A stretch of 43,681 nt of DNA from Minisyncoccota bacterium. Its GTDB lineage: Bacteria; Patescibacteriota; Minisyncoccia; Phycocordibacterales; JAACPR01. Made by a program: the position numbers and the translations under genes. The stretch covers positions 1-43,681 of the forward strand of contig JAGOTN010000002.1 of NCBI GenBank assembly GCA_018061745.1, in the 5' to 3' direction. Below the pieces are notes generated by a model. It ran no database searches and was not told the origin of the DNA. It saw only the letters and a program-made list of their open reading frames with translations. This document shows positions 18,101 through 25,308 of this stretch, in pieces; the stretch's first letter is position 1; every line of letters begins with the position of its first letter.

Positions 18101-18447
18101 TCTTTAAACAATTTCTTAAGATTTTTGACTTCTTCACCAGTTGGAGCATTTTGAATTTCTTCATCAGTCCAATTTTTCCAATGATTATACAAAGAAATCA
18201 ATCTATCTTTAGGATTACGTACAAAAGTAATAACACTCCAGGAATCATCAAGATATTCTCTAAAGTTTTTATGGTTTGCAATAAATTTTATATCTTCCAA
18301 AATAACTTCATCAAACTTTGATATTGATTCATACCCCCCCAATGAAGATTTTGGATATATTTCGCTCTCTTTATAAAAACGGCTTATGTATTCATAAAAA
18401 GTTGTCCCTGCAGTTTTTGGAATGTGATTAAAAAAAATCTTTTTCAT
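15166..18447 (-). CDS. Fusion protein: two tandem sulfotransferase domains, a beta-type domain and a GT-B glycosyltransferase
   Basis: This 1093-residue protein has four regions. Residues 1 to about 245 are a sulfotransferase domain with the PAPS 5'-phosphate loop HIPKTAGTT (8-16) and the 3'-phosphate motif VITFVRNPKDRLISLYN (about 72-88). Residues about 255-540 are a second, related copy, with LHVMKSGGTSVIDM and LVTILRDPKDRILSQ. The copies share order and local sequence (RFKESQFLFEYLLRLP versus KFFESIALLHYKLRIP), indicating an internal duplication. Residues about 555-690 contain a Trp-rich, probably beta-sandwich segment (YRWTGPSNVSTIKLPFF). The rest resembles a GT-B glycosyltransferase ending NSKPIAIHSSSGSIRQYLAAKRP. 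It should sulfate and extend a surface glycan. An in-frame TTG 15 nt upstream was rejected as the start in favour of this ATG. Confidence 0.8.
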   Translation of the reverse strand: MKKIFFNHIPKTAGTTFYEYISRFYKESEIYPKSSLGGYESISKFDEVILEDIKFIANHKNFREYLDDSWSVITFVRNPKDRLISLYNHWKNWTDEEIQNAPTGEEVKNLKKLFKEKSLTQVLKLNDPLIRFHFVNGLAKNLIPLNKHHLINNDKKLLKEAKKQLDNMFFIGVTERFKESQFLFEYLLRLPHEKDLENLNTRKYDFSFTKEEEDEINKILEIDNQIYKYAVKKFEENLKKIIVKEINLRAKSNSDLKVFFLHVMKSGGTSVIDMLKKHFNEKDIVPLKYHLIINSRTSSLNNDLKKQVEDLRENPIYKEKVKNIEELLPEKASISELDFKIIFNNFKFMADHTTFQTVLPKEWSLVTILRDPKDRILSQINDLKTASDQDVESIPETTVGKRDLMLKIKKMSSDEILSIDNNWIKEIFINTQTKMVAGFFGKTKTFFEKTDDEILNIASNNLNNFLAVGIHDKFFESIALLHYKLRIPFDGSVAKSNVRNYEPENVSEDILKQITEYDQIIYKQAKEIFYKQYFEMLEGFVTDNFQNNRIEKKQTLLMSDDFIGSAWHQREGYESGQIYRWTGPSNVSTIKLPFFLYQVKQAEISIVSAMHSEIIWNSKIYLNNRELDLEKEDLGNGHFVIKFKNIEDEKDFAELKIESPYTISHAEIRVDKNDSRKKGLAITKIEFVLNDFIFHGKPVVLCSSLGTECGISTYTELLSKSNQISAISNLSELGFELPSHIHLQHEFGIAPYDFIEKVIDFCKKNDIKFYVTMHTVLPKNINIYSRFFRMISPLFFNKLIISFAKKIEEKFYRYKIIDKLKWMRWKIKEGIKFVWWKFNVSNVMPVNWERILGDNIPGVNEPWRPFRIHESWMYFKNQNLVIKNSDKIFAHSKSAKKTLLKQGAKDVELYFHPSLSYEVSMDLHSEKDDKIHFGFFGFFNKDKSIYETIQSCKKIENRVLHIYSCVRKDHDQEYLKKIEAEVEKNEWIKFHREFLPLGEIIFNLSKCDILLWNSKPIAIHSSSGSIRQYLAAKRPIIARKNNLIEDLEGIINIVDDINSETLSREIKKIKFDNDKIKKYLDEHSWENSKITYD

Positions 18448-18479
18448 ATAAATTAAACACAATACTCAACACACGATTT

Positions 18480-19169
18480 TTAATGTGCCAAAAAATCTTC
18501 CATATCTTTTATATTATCTTCGGGAACACCTTCAAAAATAAATGAACCAGAAACCAACCGACTCACACCAACATCAACTAGTTTTCCTGCAGTAGATAAA
18601 TCCACCCCACCATCAACAGAAATTATTTTCTCTGGATATTTATCATGAAAATCTTTTATATTATTTAAAACTTCAACAACAAATTCTTGATTTTGAAATC
18701 CAACTTTTTGTATTCCCATAAATTGAACGAAATCTATTTTATCTAAAATGTGTTCAATCTCTGTATAATTTTCATTTGGCAAAAGAGCAACACCAACTTC
18801 AATACCAAAATCTTTCAATTCAGAAATAAGACTTTGATACTCACCATCTGAAATAGTTTTCCAGTGCAAAATCATTCTACCAACACCGGCCTTAGACCAT
18901 TTAGGAGCTTCTGTAAAAGGATCAGACACCATTAAATCCAATTCATAATCAACGTCTTTCCAAAAAGGTAATCCTTCATCTTCATTTACAATATCTTTAA
19001 AATGTCCCCAACGAACTCCGTAAGGCCAGGAATATGAACCTGTATATTTTCCATCCATCACATCTACTTGCACCCAATCAACTTTATGACGCACTAAATT
19101 TACTTTAGATTTTAAATCCTCGAAATCATTTGGCATTATTGCCGGAATAATTTTAACTGTGGTATCCAT
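18480..19169 (-). CDS. Divergent ribulose-phosphate 3-epimerase-like barrel protein
   Basis: This 229-residue TIM-barrel protein has the frame of ribulose-phosphate 3-epimerase: IIPAIMPNDFEDL, VQVDVMDGKYTGS, LMVSDP and ISVDGGVDLSTAGKLVDVGVSRLVSGSFIF. Known epimerases bind a metal through His34, Asp36, His67 and Asp177 (E. coli numbering). Here the equivalents are Gln34, Asp36, Asp78 and the Asp of VDGGV, so two histidines are replaced. The phosphate loop NPGFGGQ is also altered (GIQKVGFQNQ). It may be an epimerase with changed metal binding or an enzyme with another role. It overlaps rpiB by 17 bp, which supports a pentose phosphate function. I use the ATG at 19169 rather than a TTG 15 nt upstream. 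Confidence 0.75.
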   Translation of the reverse strand: MDTTVKIIPAIMPNDFEDLKSKVNLVRHKVDWVQVDVMDGKYTGSYSWPYGVRWGHFKDIVNEDEGLPFWKDVDYELDLMVSDPFTEAPKWSKAGVGRMILHWKTISDGEYQSLISELKDFGIEVGVALLPNENYTEIEHILDKIDFVQFMGIQKVGFQNQEFVVEVLNNIKDFHDKYPEKIISVDGGVDLSTAGKLVDVGVSRLVSGSFIFEGVPEDNIKDMEDFLAH

Positions 19170-19659
19170 CGTCAATTTTTTCAATTCGTCTTACATGTCT
19201 TTCTTCTCCAGAAAATTCTGTATCTAAAAATATTTCGACTGCTTCAATCGATTCTCTAATACTCAAAAACCTTGCGCCAAGTGAAATAATATTTGCGTCA
19301 TTATGTTGTCGAGCAGTCACAATCTCTTCTGGAACTTCTCTTCCATCTGCAGGTATATATTGACCGTTATAAACCATAGCTCGAACTCCTGGAAATCTAT
19401 TTGCCATAATTGCTTCTCCTTGTCCTGATCCTCCAATCACAATCCCCATCTCATTTGGATCGGCAGCAATAGCATTTGCAACAGGTGCTACAAAGTCTGG
19501 AAAATCGTCCTCCGCCTCATATTCGTATGCACCATGATCTACAACTTCATACCCCTCACTCTCCAACCACTCTTTAATAGCCTCTTTATGCTCAAAACCA
19601 GCGTGATCTGAACCTATATTAATTATTCTATTGTCTCTCATTGTGTCAGGATTTGTCAT
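19153..19659 (-). CDS. rpiB: Ribose-5-phosphate isomerase B
   Basis: This 168-residue enzyme interconverts ribose 5-phosphate and ribulose 5-phosphate. Hallmarks are IGSDHAGFEHKEAIKEWL, YPDF-like DDFPDFVAPVA, IVIGGSGQGEAIMANRFPGVRA and ARQHNDANIISLGAR. E. coli RpiB uses a cysteine in ICGTG. Here that position is glycine and the segment reads GGSGQGE, as in the mycobacterial type where a nearby Glu acts as the base. The start is taken as the ATG at 19659, since the longer frame would need a TTG. An extended -10 (19686-19694) gives a leader of about 20 nt without a Shine-Dalgarno. The epimerase-like gene overlaps its end, forming a pentose phosphate pair. Confidence 0.93.
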   Translation of the reverse strand: MTNPDTMRDNRIINIGSDHAGFEHKEAIKEWLESEGYEVVDHGAYEYEAEDDFPDFVAPVANAIAADPNEMGIVIGGSGQGEAIMANRFPGVRAMVYNGQYIPADGREVPEEIVTARQHNDANIISLGARFLSIRESIEAVEIFLDTEFSGEERHVRRIEKIDDGYHS

Positions 19660-19685
19660 ATTTTTGGTAAAAAGATAATAACACA

Positions 19686-19694
19686 ATTATATCA
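19686..19694 (-). promoter_or_regulatory. Extended -10 promoter of rpiB
   Basis: On the minus strand this is the perfect extended -10 TGATATAAT, 26 nt before the chosen ATG. The same 9-mer precedes gap, the receiver gene, pilN and pilM. Confidence 0.65.
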
Positions 19695-19708
19695 AAGATT
19701 ACTTGAAT

Positions 19709-19960
19709 CTATAGCTTTCCATCATTTTTCTTACTATAAACTTCGTACCTAATTTCTGCCACGTCATTTTTTAAATAACCGATATCTTTTTTTATATCGG
19801 AAATATCTTCCTTTACTTCATTGAATTCAGTCTTTGAAACACACTCAGAGAAACAATTTTGAATCATAATTGCAAACTCACCAAACTTTTCGTCTAGTTT
19901 TTCATTTAGCTTTTTATCCAAAAGCATATCAATATATCGTCTGTCACTTTTTGTTAGCAT
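19709..19960 (-). CDS. Small coiled-coil protein of unknown function
   Basis: This 83-residue protein is highly charged and helical (LDKKLNEKLDEKFGEF, then VKEDISDIKKDIGYLKNDVAEIRYEVY), with heptad-like spacing across most of its length and one cysteine pair region (NCFSEC). It has no signal peptide or membrane span. Short coiled-coil proteins of this type are frequent in CPR genomes, but I know no assigned function. An ATG 9 nt upstream is in frame. I prefer the one at 19960 because TATTAT ends 7 nt before it, which would make the upstream ATG part of the promoter. No partner is suggested by its neighbours rpiB and gap. Confidence 0.65.
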   Translation of the reverse strand: MLTKSDRRYIDMLLDKKLNEKLDEKFGEFAIMIQNCFSECVSKTEFNEVKEDISDIKKDIGYLKNDVAEIRYEVYSKKNDGKL

Positions 19961-19967
19961 GTGGAAC

Positions 19968-19973
19968 ATAATA
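19968..19973 (-). promoter_or_regulatory. -10 box of the small coiled-coil gene
   Basis: TATTAT on the minus strand ends 7 nt before the ATG at 19960 and overlaps an in-frame upstream ATG, which argues for the downstream start. No -35 was identified. Confidence 0.4.
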
Positions 19974-19984
19974 CTTGATGTTTA

Positions 19985-20009
19985 TTAGATATATTTAAAT
20001 TATATCTAA
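19985..20009. repeat. A/T-rich inverted repeat between gap and the coiled-coil gene
   Basis: TTAGATATA (19985-19993) and TATATCTAA (20001-20009) are perfect 9-bp arms around a 7-nt loop, followed on the plus strand by A6. It lies in the 139-bp gap downstream of gap and could be a weak terminator or an operator. Nothing else coding is visible in this gap. Confidence 0.35.
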
Positions 20010-20099
20010 AAAATTTCTGAAAGGTCACTTTTTAAAAAACAAGACACAAAATAATCCCTTCATCCAGAAAGTTAAACAGAATATCTATATTTTATTAGA

Positions 20100-21119
20100 C
20101 TATTTTTGTCCCAATTTCACCACGTGTTCAATCAAAGAGTTTGTATACCCCATCTCATTGTCATACCAAGAAAGTACTTTCACTAAGTTTCCATCTACCA
20201 CGCGAGTAAAAGCTAAATCAGCAATTGCGGCGTGAGTGTTTCCTTTTATATCACTTGAAACAACATCTTCTTCTGTCACTGTAAAAATTCCTTTCCATCT
20301 TGGCATTTGTGCTGCACTTTTTAGAGCAGAATTAATTTCTTCTACACTCGTTGGTCTTTTTGAAATGAAAGTAATATCAGCGATTGATCCAACTACAACA
20401 GGAACTCGTAAAGAAATTCCATCAAATTTATTTGTAAGTTGAGGCAAAGCTTTTGCAACAGCAATCGCTGCACCAGTTGAAGAAGGAACAATATTTTGCG
20501 CAGCGGCTCTACCTTCTCTTAAATCTTTTTTACTCGGTCCATCCACAAGAGCTTGTGAAGCAGTGTATGCATGAGTTGTGCTCAAAACAGCTTTTTCAAT
20601 TCCAACCACATCGTCCAAAATTGAAATCAAAGGACTAGATGCATTTGTTGTACAAGACGCATTTGAAGTCACAACACAAGTATTTAATTTTTCATCATTG
20701 ATTCCCATCAAGATTGTTCCTTGAGTTTCATTTGCAGGATCATCTTTTGCAGGAGCAGAGATCACAACTTTTCTTGCACCAGCTTTTGTAACATGAACTT
20801 CAGCATCAGAATATTTTGTGAAAAAACCAGTTGACTCAACCACAACATCAATTCCTAAATCTCCCCAAGGCAACATAGCAGGATCTTTTTCTGCAAAAAC
20901 AGAAATTCGTCTACCATCTACAATTAAAGTTTTGTCTTCAGATTTTACATCGTATGGAAGCACGCCATATGCTGTATCGTATTTTAAAAGATAAGCTAAA
21001 TTTTCTACTGAACCCAAATCATTCACGGCCACTATCTCAATATCAGAACGATTTTTTGCTAAACGAAAAAATGCTCTTCCAATTCTACCAAAACCATTAA
21101 TTGCAACTTTTATTGCCAT
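20100..21119 (-). CDS. gap: Glyceraldehyde-3-phosphate dehydrogenase
   Basis: This 339-residue glycolytic enzyme oxidises glyceraldehyde 3-phosphate to 1,3-bisphosphoglycerate with NAD(P)+. The N-terminus VAINGFGRIGRAFFRLA is the Rossmann motif. SNASCTTNASSPL holds the catalytic cysteine, and HAYTASQALVDGPSKKDLRE contains the catalytic His region. NIVPSSTGAAIAVAKALPQL, WYDNEMGYTNSLIEHV complete the family pattern. The residue after the cofactor strand is in NDLG, like NAD-using enzymes, but cofactor use is not certain. The triose phosphate supplied by the aldolase would feed it. It is transcribed alone from an extended -10 about 28 nt upstream. No phosphoglycerate kinase gene is adjacent. Confidence 0.97.
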   Translation of the reverse strand: MAIKVAINGFGRIGRAFFRLAKNRSDIEIVAVNDLGSVENLAYLLKYDTAYGVLPYDVKSEDKTLIVDGRRISVFAEKDPAMLPWGDLGIDVVVESTGFFTKYSDAEVHVTKAGARKVVISAPAKDDPANETQGTILMGINDEKLNTCVVTSNASCTTNASSPLISILDDVVGIEKAVLSTTHAYTASQALVDGPSKKDLREGRAAAQNIVPSSTGAAIAVAKALPQLTNKFDGISLRVPVVVGSIADITFISKRPTSVEEINSALKSAAQMPRWKGIFTVTEEDVVSSDIKGNTHAAIADLAFTRVVDGNLVKVLSWYDNEMGYTNSLIEHVVKLGQK

Positions 21120-21147
21120 ATAAACTCTAAATTATTTTAATGATTTT

Positions 21148-21156
21148 ATTATATCA
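21148..21156 (-). promoter_or_regulatory. Extended -10 promoter of gap
   Basis: This is a perfect TGATATAAT on the minus strand, 28 nt before the gap ATG. It gives a roughly 20-nt leader that lacks a Shine-Dalgarno sequence. Confidence 0.65.
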
Positions 21157-21200
21157 AAAGATATGCTAGTTTAAGAATAAATTGAACCAACATTGAAAAT

Positions 21201-21551
21201 ATGATACATCCAAACATCGCAACAAACGTATCTGCTAAAGATATGAAGGATTTCACCAGATTCCTTACCGACATCGAAAGAGAGATCGATAGGAAAATTG
21301 CAGAGAATTGTCCAATTGAAACGGATGAGATAACAACGATTAGAATCCCGCTGGATTCTTTAACAAAAAGAGCTGGTTTTTTTGAAGAAAAATCGCAGTA
21401 TATCTGCGAAGAAATTAAGCGTAAATATTCTCCCCATTGGAAAATTTTTACAATGTGTTTTAACAACGGAAAACCTTCATTAAACTCAAAACTTCAAGAC
21501 AGCGAACCTTGTGACCTTATCCAAAAGTTCGTGATTGAAATCAAACCATAA
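21201..21551 (+). CDS. Unknown soluble protein
   Basis: This 116-residue protein is not recognised. It is soluble, mixed in charge and predicted to be largely helical in its first half (DMKDFTRFLTDIEREIDRKI), with a beta-like middle (ITTIRIPLDSLTKRAGFFEE) and aromatic residues near SPHWKIFTMCFNNG. There is no signal peptide, span or metal motif apart from three scattered cysteines. The reading frame is supported by a strong intrinsic terminator starting at its stop codon. It sits alone between the start of gap and the end of gatB, on the opposite strand to both. A minus-strand frame over the same region encodes only hydrophobic, low-quality sequence and is taken as a shadow. Confidence 0.7.
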   Translation: MIHPNIATNVSAKDMKDFTRFLTDIEREIDRKIAENCPIETDEITTIRIPLDSLTKRAGFFEEKSQYICEEIKRKYSPHWKIFTMCFNNGKPSLNSKLQDSEPCDLIQKFVIEIKP

Positions 21552-21571
21552 CAGTCTTTGGACTGTTTTTT
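21550..21571 (+). terminator. Intrinsic terminator of the unknown gene at 21201
   Basis: AACAGTC (21550-21556), loop TTTG and GACTGTT (21561-21567), followed by a T-run. It overlaps the stop codon of the plus-strand gene and lies between convergent genes. Confidence 0.85.
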
Positions 21572-21576
21572 CTTTA

Positions 21577-22998
21577 TTAAATCTTCTTCAAGAAAATCTC
21601 TCGTAGAATTTGTGGATTCGCAGAACCTTTTGAAAGCTTCATTCCTTGTCCGATTAAAAATTGAAGTGAAGCTTCTTTTCCAGATTTAAATTCTTCAAAC
21701 ACAGCAGTGTTTTCTGAAATAACTTGATCAACGATTGCCTCAATAGCGCCCATATCACTTTGTTGTTTCAAACCTTTTTCATCCGCAATTTTTTCTGGAT
21801 CACCCCCCTCTGCAACCATTATCGCAAGAATATCTTTTGCTCCACGAGATGAGATTTCATTTTTCAAAATCATATCAATTAATTTCTTGAAATTTTCTGT
21901 TTCTGGAAAACTCGTACCATCTTTAATTAGAGCCACTAAATCAGATGTTATGTAGTTTGCCGCGGTTTTAATAAAATCTTTTTCAGAATTTTTTCCTTCC
22001 ACAACTTTATCAAAAAACTTTGAAAACTCTTCATTCACCACAAAAATATCTGCAGCCATTTCAGCGATTCCAAAATCACTTATTAATCTCTCTTTTCTTT
22101 CCCAAGGCAACTCTGGCAACTCACTTCGCATTTTTTCCAAATCAAAAACTTCATGCAAATTCATTTTTGGTAAATCTGGTTCTGGAAAATATCGATAGTC
22201 ATCTGAGGATTCTTTTTTTCTTTGAGAAAATGTTCGCCCACCATTTTCATCCCAACCTCGAGTCTCTTGAACAATTTCATCGCCTCGTCCACTTTCCACC
22301 AGCTCAGTCATTCTCTCAATTTCATATTGAATCGCCTTTTCCACCACTCTAAATGAATTCAGGTTTTTCACTTCAACTTTCGTTCCAAATTTATCTGTAT
22401 CAGAAATAGAAATGTTTGCTTCAATTCGCATTTCACCTTTTTCCATATTTGCATCCCCTGCTCCCAAATATCGCAAAAGTATTTGAAATTGTTTTGCAAA
22501 ATCCACAGCTTCTTTTGCAGAATGAATAACTGGCTCTGTCACAAGCTCCATCAAAGGCACACCTGCACGATTGAAATCAACCAAAGAAAAATCTCCCCTG
22601 TCGTGTTTTGAAAGTCCTGTATCTTCTTCTAAATGAATTCTTGTAAGTTCAATTCCATTTAACTTTCCACCAGAAACAATCGGGTATGCATACTGACTAA
22701 TTTGATATCCTTTTGGAATGTCAGGATAAAAATAATTCTTTCGATCAAATTCTGTGAAGTTTGCAATTTCACCACCAAGAGAAAGTCCAACACGAATCAC
22801 ATGTTCAACAGCTTTTTTATTTATCGTCGGCAAAGTTCCAGGATGAGCTAAATCAATAGGATGAACATTCGCATTTGGACGCACTTCATCTGGATTGTTT
22901 TTTGCAGATGAAAACATCTTTGTTTCTGTCTTTAATTCTGCGTGAATTTCAAGACCAATTGTAGCTTTATACTTAGGCTTATTTATTTCCTCGTTCAT
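21577..22998 (-). CDS. gatB: Aspartyl/glutamyl-tRNA(Asn/Gln) amidotransferase subunit B
   Basis: This 473-residue subunit of the GatCAB amidotransferase activates and transamidates misacylated Glu-tRNA(Gln) and/or Asp-tRNA(Asn). It shows the family start TIGLEIHAELKTETKMFSS, PIDLAHPGTLPTINKKAV, FDRKNYFYPDIPKGYQISQY, FNRAGVPLMELVTEP and DYRYFPEPDLP. The C-terminal YqeY-like tail, which contacts the tRNA, is present through SKGSANPQILREIFLKK. gatA and gatC are not in the window, so the complex is encoded at separate loci. The start is supported by TGATAACAT, an extended -10 ending 6 nt before the ATG, which implies a leaderless message. Confidence 0.97.
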   Translation of the reverse strand: MNEEINKPKYKATIGLEIHAELKTETKMFSSAKNNPDEVRPNANVHPIDLAHPGTLPTINKKAVEHVIRVGLSLGGEIANFTEFDRKNYFYPDIPKGYQISQYAYPIVSGGKLNGIELTRIHLEEDTGLSKHDRGDFSLVDFNRAGVPLMELVTEPVIHSAKEAVDFAKQFQILLRYLGAGDANMEKGEMRIEANISISDTDKFGTKVEVKNLNSFRVVEKAIQYEIERMTELVESGRGDEIVQETRGWDENGGRTFSQRKKESSDDYRYFPEPDLPKMNLHEVFDLEKMRSELPELPWERKERLISDFGIAEMAADIFVVNEEFSKFFDKVVEGKNSEKDFIKTAANYITSDLVALIKDGTSFPETENFKKLIDMILKNEISSRGAKDILAIMVAEGGDPEKIADEKGLKQQSDMGAIEAIVDQVISENTAVFEEFKSGKEASLQFLIGQGMKLSKGSANPQILREIFLKKI

Positions 22999-23004
22999 TC
23001 GGGT

Positions 23005-23013
23005 ATGTTATCA
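23005..23013 (-). promoter_or_regulatory. Extended -10 promoter of gatB
   Basis: TGATAACAT on the minus strand (TGn plus TAACAT) ends 6 nt before the gatB ATG, so the expected transcription start is the A of the start codon. It lies in the short gap downstream of pilC. Confidence 0.55.
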
Positions 23014-23021
23014 CAACTTTT

Positions 23022-24230
23022 TTAAAACGACGAACTAACGTTGTAAATAGGAATCAAAACAGAAGCCAAAAGTGTACCCACACCAAGACCAAGTGCCACA
23101 ATCATCACAGGCTCAATCAAATCAACTAATGTATCTACAGAGTTTGTAACTTCACGTCGATAAAACTTCGCAAGTGTAGAAAGAATCGCACCAAGATTAC
23201 CTGTTTCCTCTCCAACTCTAACCATTTGAATTAAAATATTTGGAAACTCTTCGTATCTAGAAAAAGCTTCCGAAACAGAAGCGCCGGACTTTACATCTTC
23301 GGTAATACCTTCAATCGCTTTTAAATAAACTTCGTTATCAACAACAGATTTTGTAAGCTCAAGAGATTTCACCATCGGGATTCCAGACGCAAGCATTGTG
23401 TTTAAGTTGTCAGAAATTCTAGAAAGATAAAGCATTCTATACAGTTTTCCTATATAAGGAATATTTAATTTAAATCCATCAAAAGATTCTTTTCCTGCTT
23501 GAGTTTTCTTAAATCGAACTAGTGCAAATATTCCCACAACCACAGCAATCGCTAAAAATATTCCATAGTTTATAAAGAAATCAGAAATTGCAATAACAAT
23601 TTGTGTGTAAATTGGAATTTCTTGTCCTGAGTCAATCAAAATTTGAGTAATTTTAGGAATAACAAGTGTAAGCATCAAAATCATCACAACGAAAAAAGTA
23701 CTGATCACGAAGGCTGGGTAAATCAAAGCGTTTTTAGCTTTTTGTGTAAGTTCATAACTTCTATCAAGATAATCTGCTAAAAATAAAAGCACTTCATCAA
23801 GACGACCAGACTCTTCTCCCGCCTTCACCATCGAAATATAAAACGAACTAAAAACATCAGGATGTTTTTCCAACGCACCAGCAATAGAACTACCTCCCTG
23901 CAAATCATTTACGATGTCAGAAAGTTTTCTCGCAAGTTTTGGATTTTCAGTTTCCGATGCAAGAAGTTGGAAAATTCTAAGTGCTGAAATTTGTGCTTCA
24001 AAAAGAGTTGAAAGTTGTCTAGATAGAATAACAATATCTTTGTTAGTCACTCTTTCCAAAAACGTAAGATTTTTAGCAAAAAAACCTCCACCTCCTTCTG
24101 ATTCTGAAATATTAGAAATAATAAATCCTCTTCTTTGCAGTGAAGAAATTGCAATATCAACATTTATAGCCTCAATAGAGCCTTCTTTTTGATTTCCATC
24201 TTTATCAATTGCTGAATATTGAAATAACAT
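23022..24230 (-). CDS. pilC: Type IV pilus inner membrane platform protein PilC (GspF family)
   Basis: This 402-residue platform protein couples the cytoplasmic pilus ATPases to pilin insertion and extraction. It has two T2SSF domains, about 65-190 and 270-392. Characteristic pieces are VILSRQLSTLFEAQISALRI, VNDLQGGSSIAGALEKHPDVF, FVSMVKAGEESGRL-like ISMVKAGEESGRLDEVL and its repeat VRVGEETGNLGAIL. There are three membrane segments, around 165-190, 215-240 and near the C-terminus. The N-terminal ARC-like part (YSAIDKDGNQKEGSI) is complete. It is the last gene of the pilus operon, 6 nt after pilT. Confidence 0.95.
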   Translation of the reverse strand: MLFQYSAIDKDGNQKEGSIEAINVDIAISSLQRRGFIISNISESEGGGGFFAKNLTFLERVTNKDIVILSRQLSTLFEAQISALRIFQLLASETENPKLARKLSDIVNDLQGGSSIAGALEKHPDVFSSFYISMVKAGEESGRLDEVLLFLADYLDRSYELTQKAKNALIYPAFVISTFFVVMILMLTLVIPKITQILIDSGQEIPIYTQIVIAISDFFINYGIFLAIAVVVGIFALVRFKKTQAGKESFDGFKLNIPYIGKLYRMLYLSRISDNLNTMLASGIPMVKSLELTKSVVDNEVYLKAIEGITEDVKSGASVSEAFSRYEEFPNILIQMVRVGEETGNLGAILSTLAKFYRREVTNSVDTLVDLIEPVMIVALGLGVGTLLASVLIPIYNVSSSF

Positions 24231-24236
24231 AATTTT

Positions 24237-25304
24237 TTATAATAATTTTTCTAGAATATTTGGTCTAAACGAATGCAAGTAAGCATTTTCAACAGTGATC
24301 TCTCCCCTTCGAACTAAATCTGCTAAACATCTATTCATATCAATCATACCGTGTTCCATACCAGTTTCAATCACAGTATCAATTTCGTGTGTACGATTTT
24401 CACGAATTAGATTTTGTACTGCATTTGTATTTATCAAAAGCTCATATGCAGGCACCATTCCACCAGAAATTCTTGGAATTAATCTTTGTGAAAAAATACC
24501 CATCAAAGAACTTGCCAACTGAACTCGAATTTGATCTTGTTGTTCCGCTGGAAATGAATCAATAATTCTATCAATTGTTTGAGAAGCATTGTTTGTGTGA
24601 AGTGTTGAGAAAACTAAGTGACCAGTTTCCGCAGCTGTAACGGCAGCAGAAATAGTTTCTTTATTTCTCATCTCTCCCACCAAAATCACATCAACATCTT
24701 GTCGAAGTGCACTTACCAAAGCAATATCGAAATCAGCAGTATCAATTCCCACTTCTCTTTGATCTATTATTGATTTCTTTTGTACATAAACATACTCAGT
24801 TGGGTTTTCAATTGTAACAATGTGTTCTGATCTTTCTTGGTTTATCAATTCAATCATTGAAGCAATCGTTGTTGTTTTTCCTTGTCCAACTGGACCTACC
24901 AATAAAAAGAATCCTTGTTTTTTTCGTGCAAAAGTTTCCAAAATTGGAGGCAAATTTAAATCTACTAAACTTTTAATAACTTGCGGAATTAGACGAAGCA
25001 CAACACCTACATGTCCCTGTTGAATAAAAGCATTTCCTCTAAATCTATTTCCATCATTGTGAGCATAAGAAAAATCTAGCTCTTGTTTTGCTTTAAAAAT
25101 ATCCATTTTTGCATCATCAACTAAAGTTGAAAGCAATCCTGAAGTATCTTCTTTTGTTAAAACTGGTTTTTGCAACATTGGAACAAGTTCTCCGGAAATT
25201 CTAATTGTTGGATTTCTTCCTTCAGAAAAATGAAGATCCGAACCGTTTTGTTTTACAACGGCGTCAATCAATTCATTCAACATTTGTTTGTATTCAGTGC
25301 TCAT
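24237..25304 (-). CDS. pilT: Type IV pilus retraction ATPase PilT
   Basis: This 355-residue hexameric ATPase normally powers pilus disassembly and twitching. Residues 1-110 form the N-terminal PAS-like domain (GSDLHFSEGRNPTIRISGEL). The RecA-like domain has a Walker A variant GPVGQGKTT (137-145, usually GPTGSGKST), Asp box IENPTEYVY, Walker B DVILVGEMRN and His box HLVFSTLHTNNA. The retraction-specific C-terminal AIRNLIRE motif appears as AVQNLIREN. The changed Walker A keeps the essential Gly, Lys and Thr, so activity is expected. It sits between the receiver gene (4 nt upstream) and pilC. Confidence 0.94.
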   Translation of the reverse strand: MSTEYKQMLNELIDAVVKQNGSDLHFSEGRNPTIRISGELVPMLQKPVLTKEDTSGLLSTLVDDAKMDIFKAKQELDFSYAHNDGNRFRGNAFIQQGHVGVVLRLIPQVIKSLVDLNLPPILETFARKKQGFFLLVGPVGQGKTTTIASMIELINQERSEHIVTIENPTEYVYVQKKSIIDQREVGIDTADFDIALVSALRQDVDVILVGEMRNKETISAAVTAAETGHLVFSTLHTNNASQTIDRIIDSFPAEQQDQIRVQLASSLMGIFSQRLIPRISGGMVPAYELLINTNAVQNLIRENRTHEIDTVIETGMEHGMIDMNRCLADLVRRGEITVENAYLHSFRPNILEKLL

Positions 25305-25308
25305 ATTT

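Noticed and set aside
21149..21466. Minus-strand frame opposite the unknown gene at 21201
   Set aside because: The plus-strand frame is followed exactly by an intrinsic terminator and gives a balanced soluble protein, so the minus frame is a shadow.
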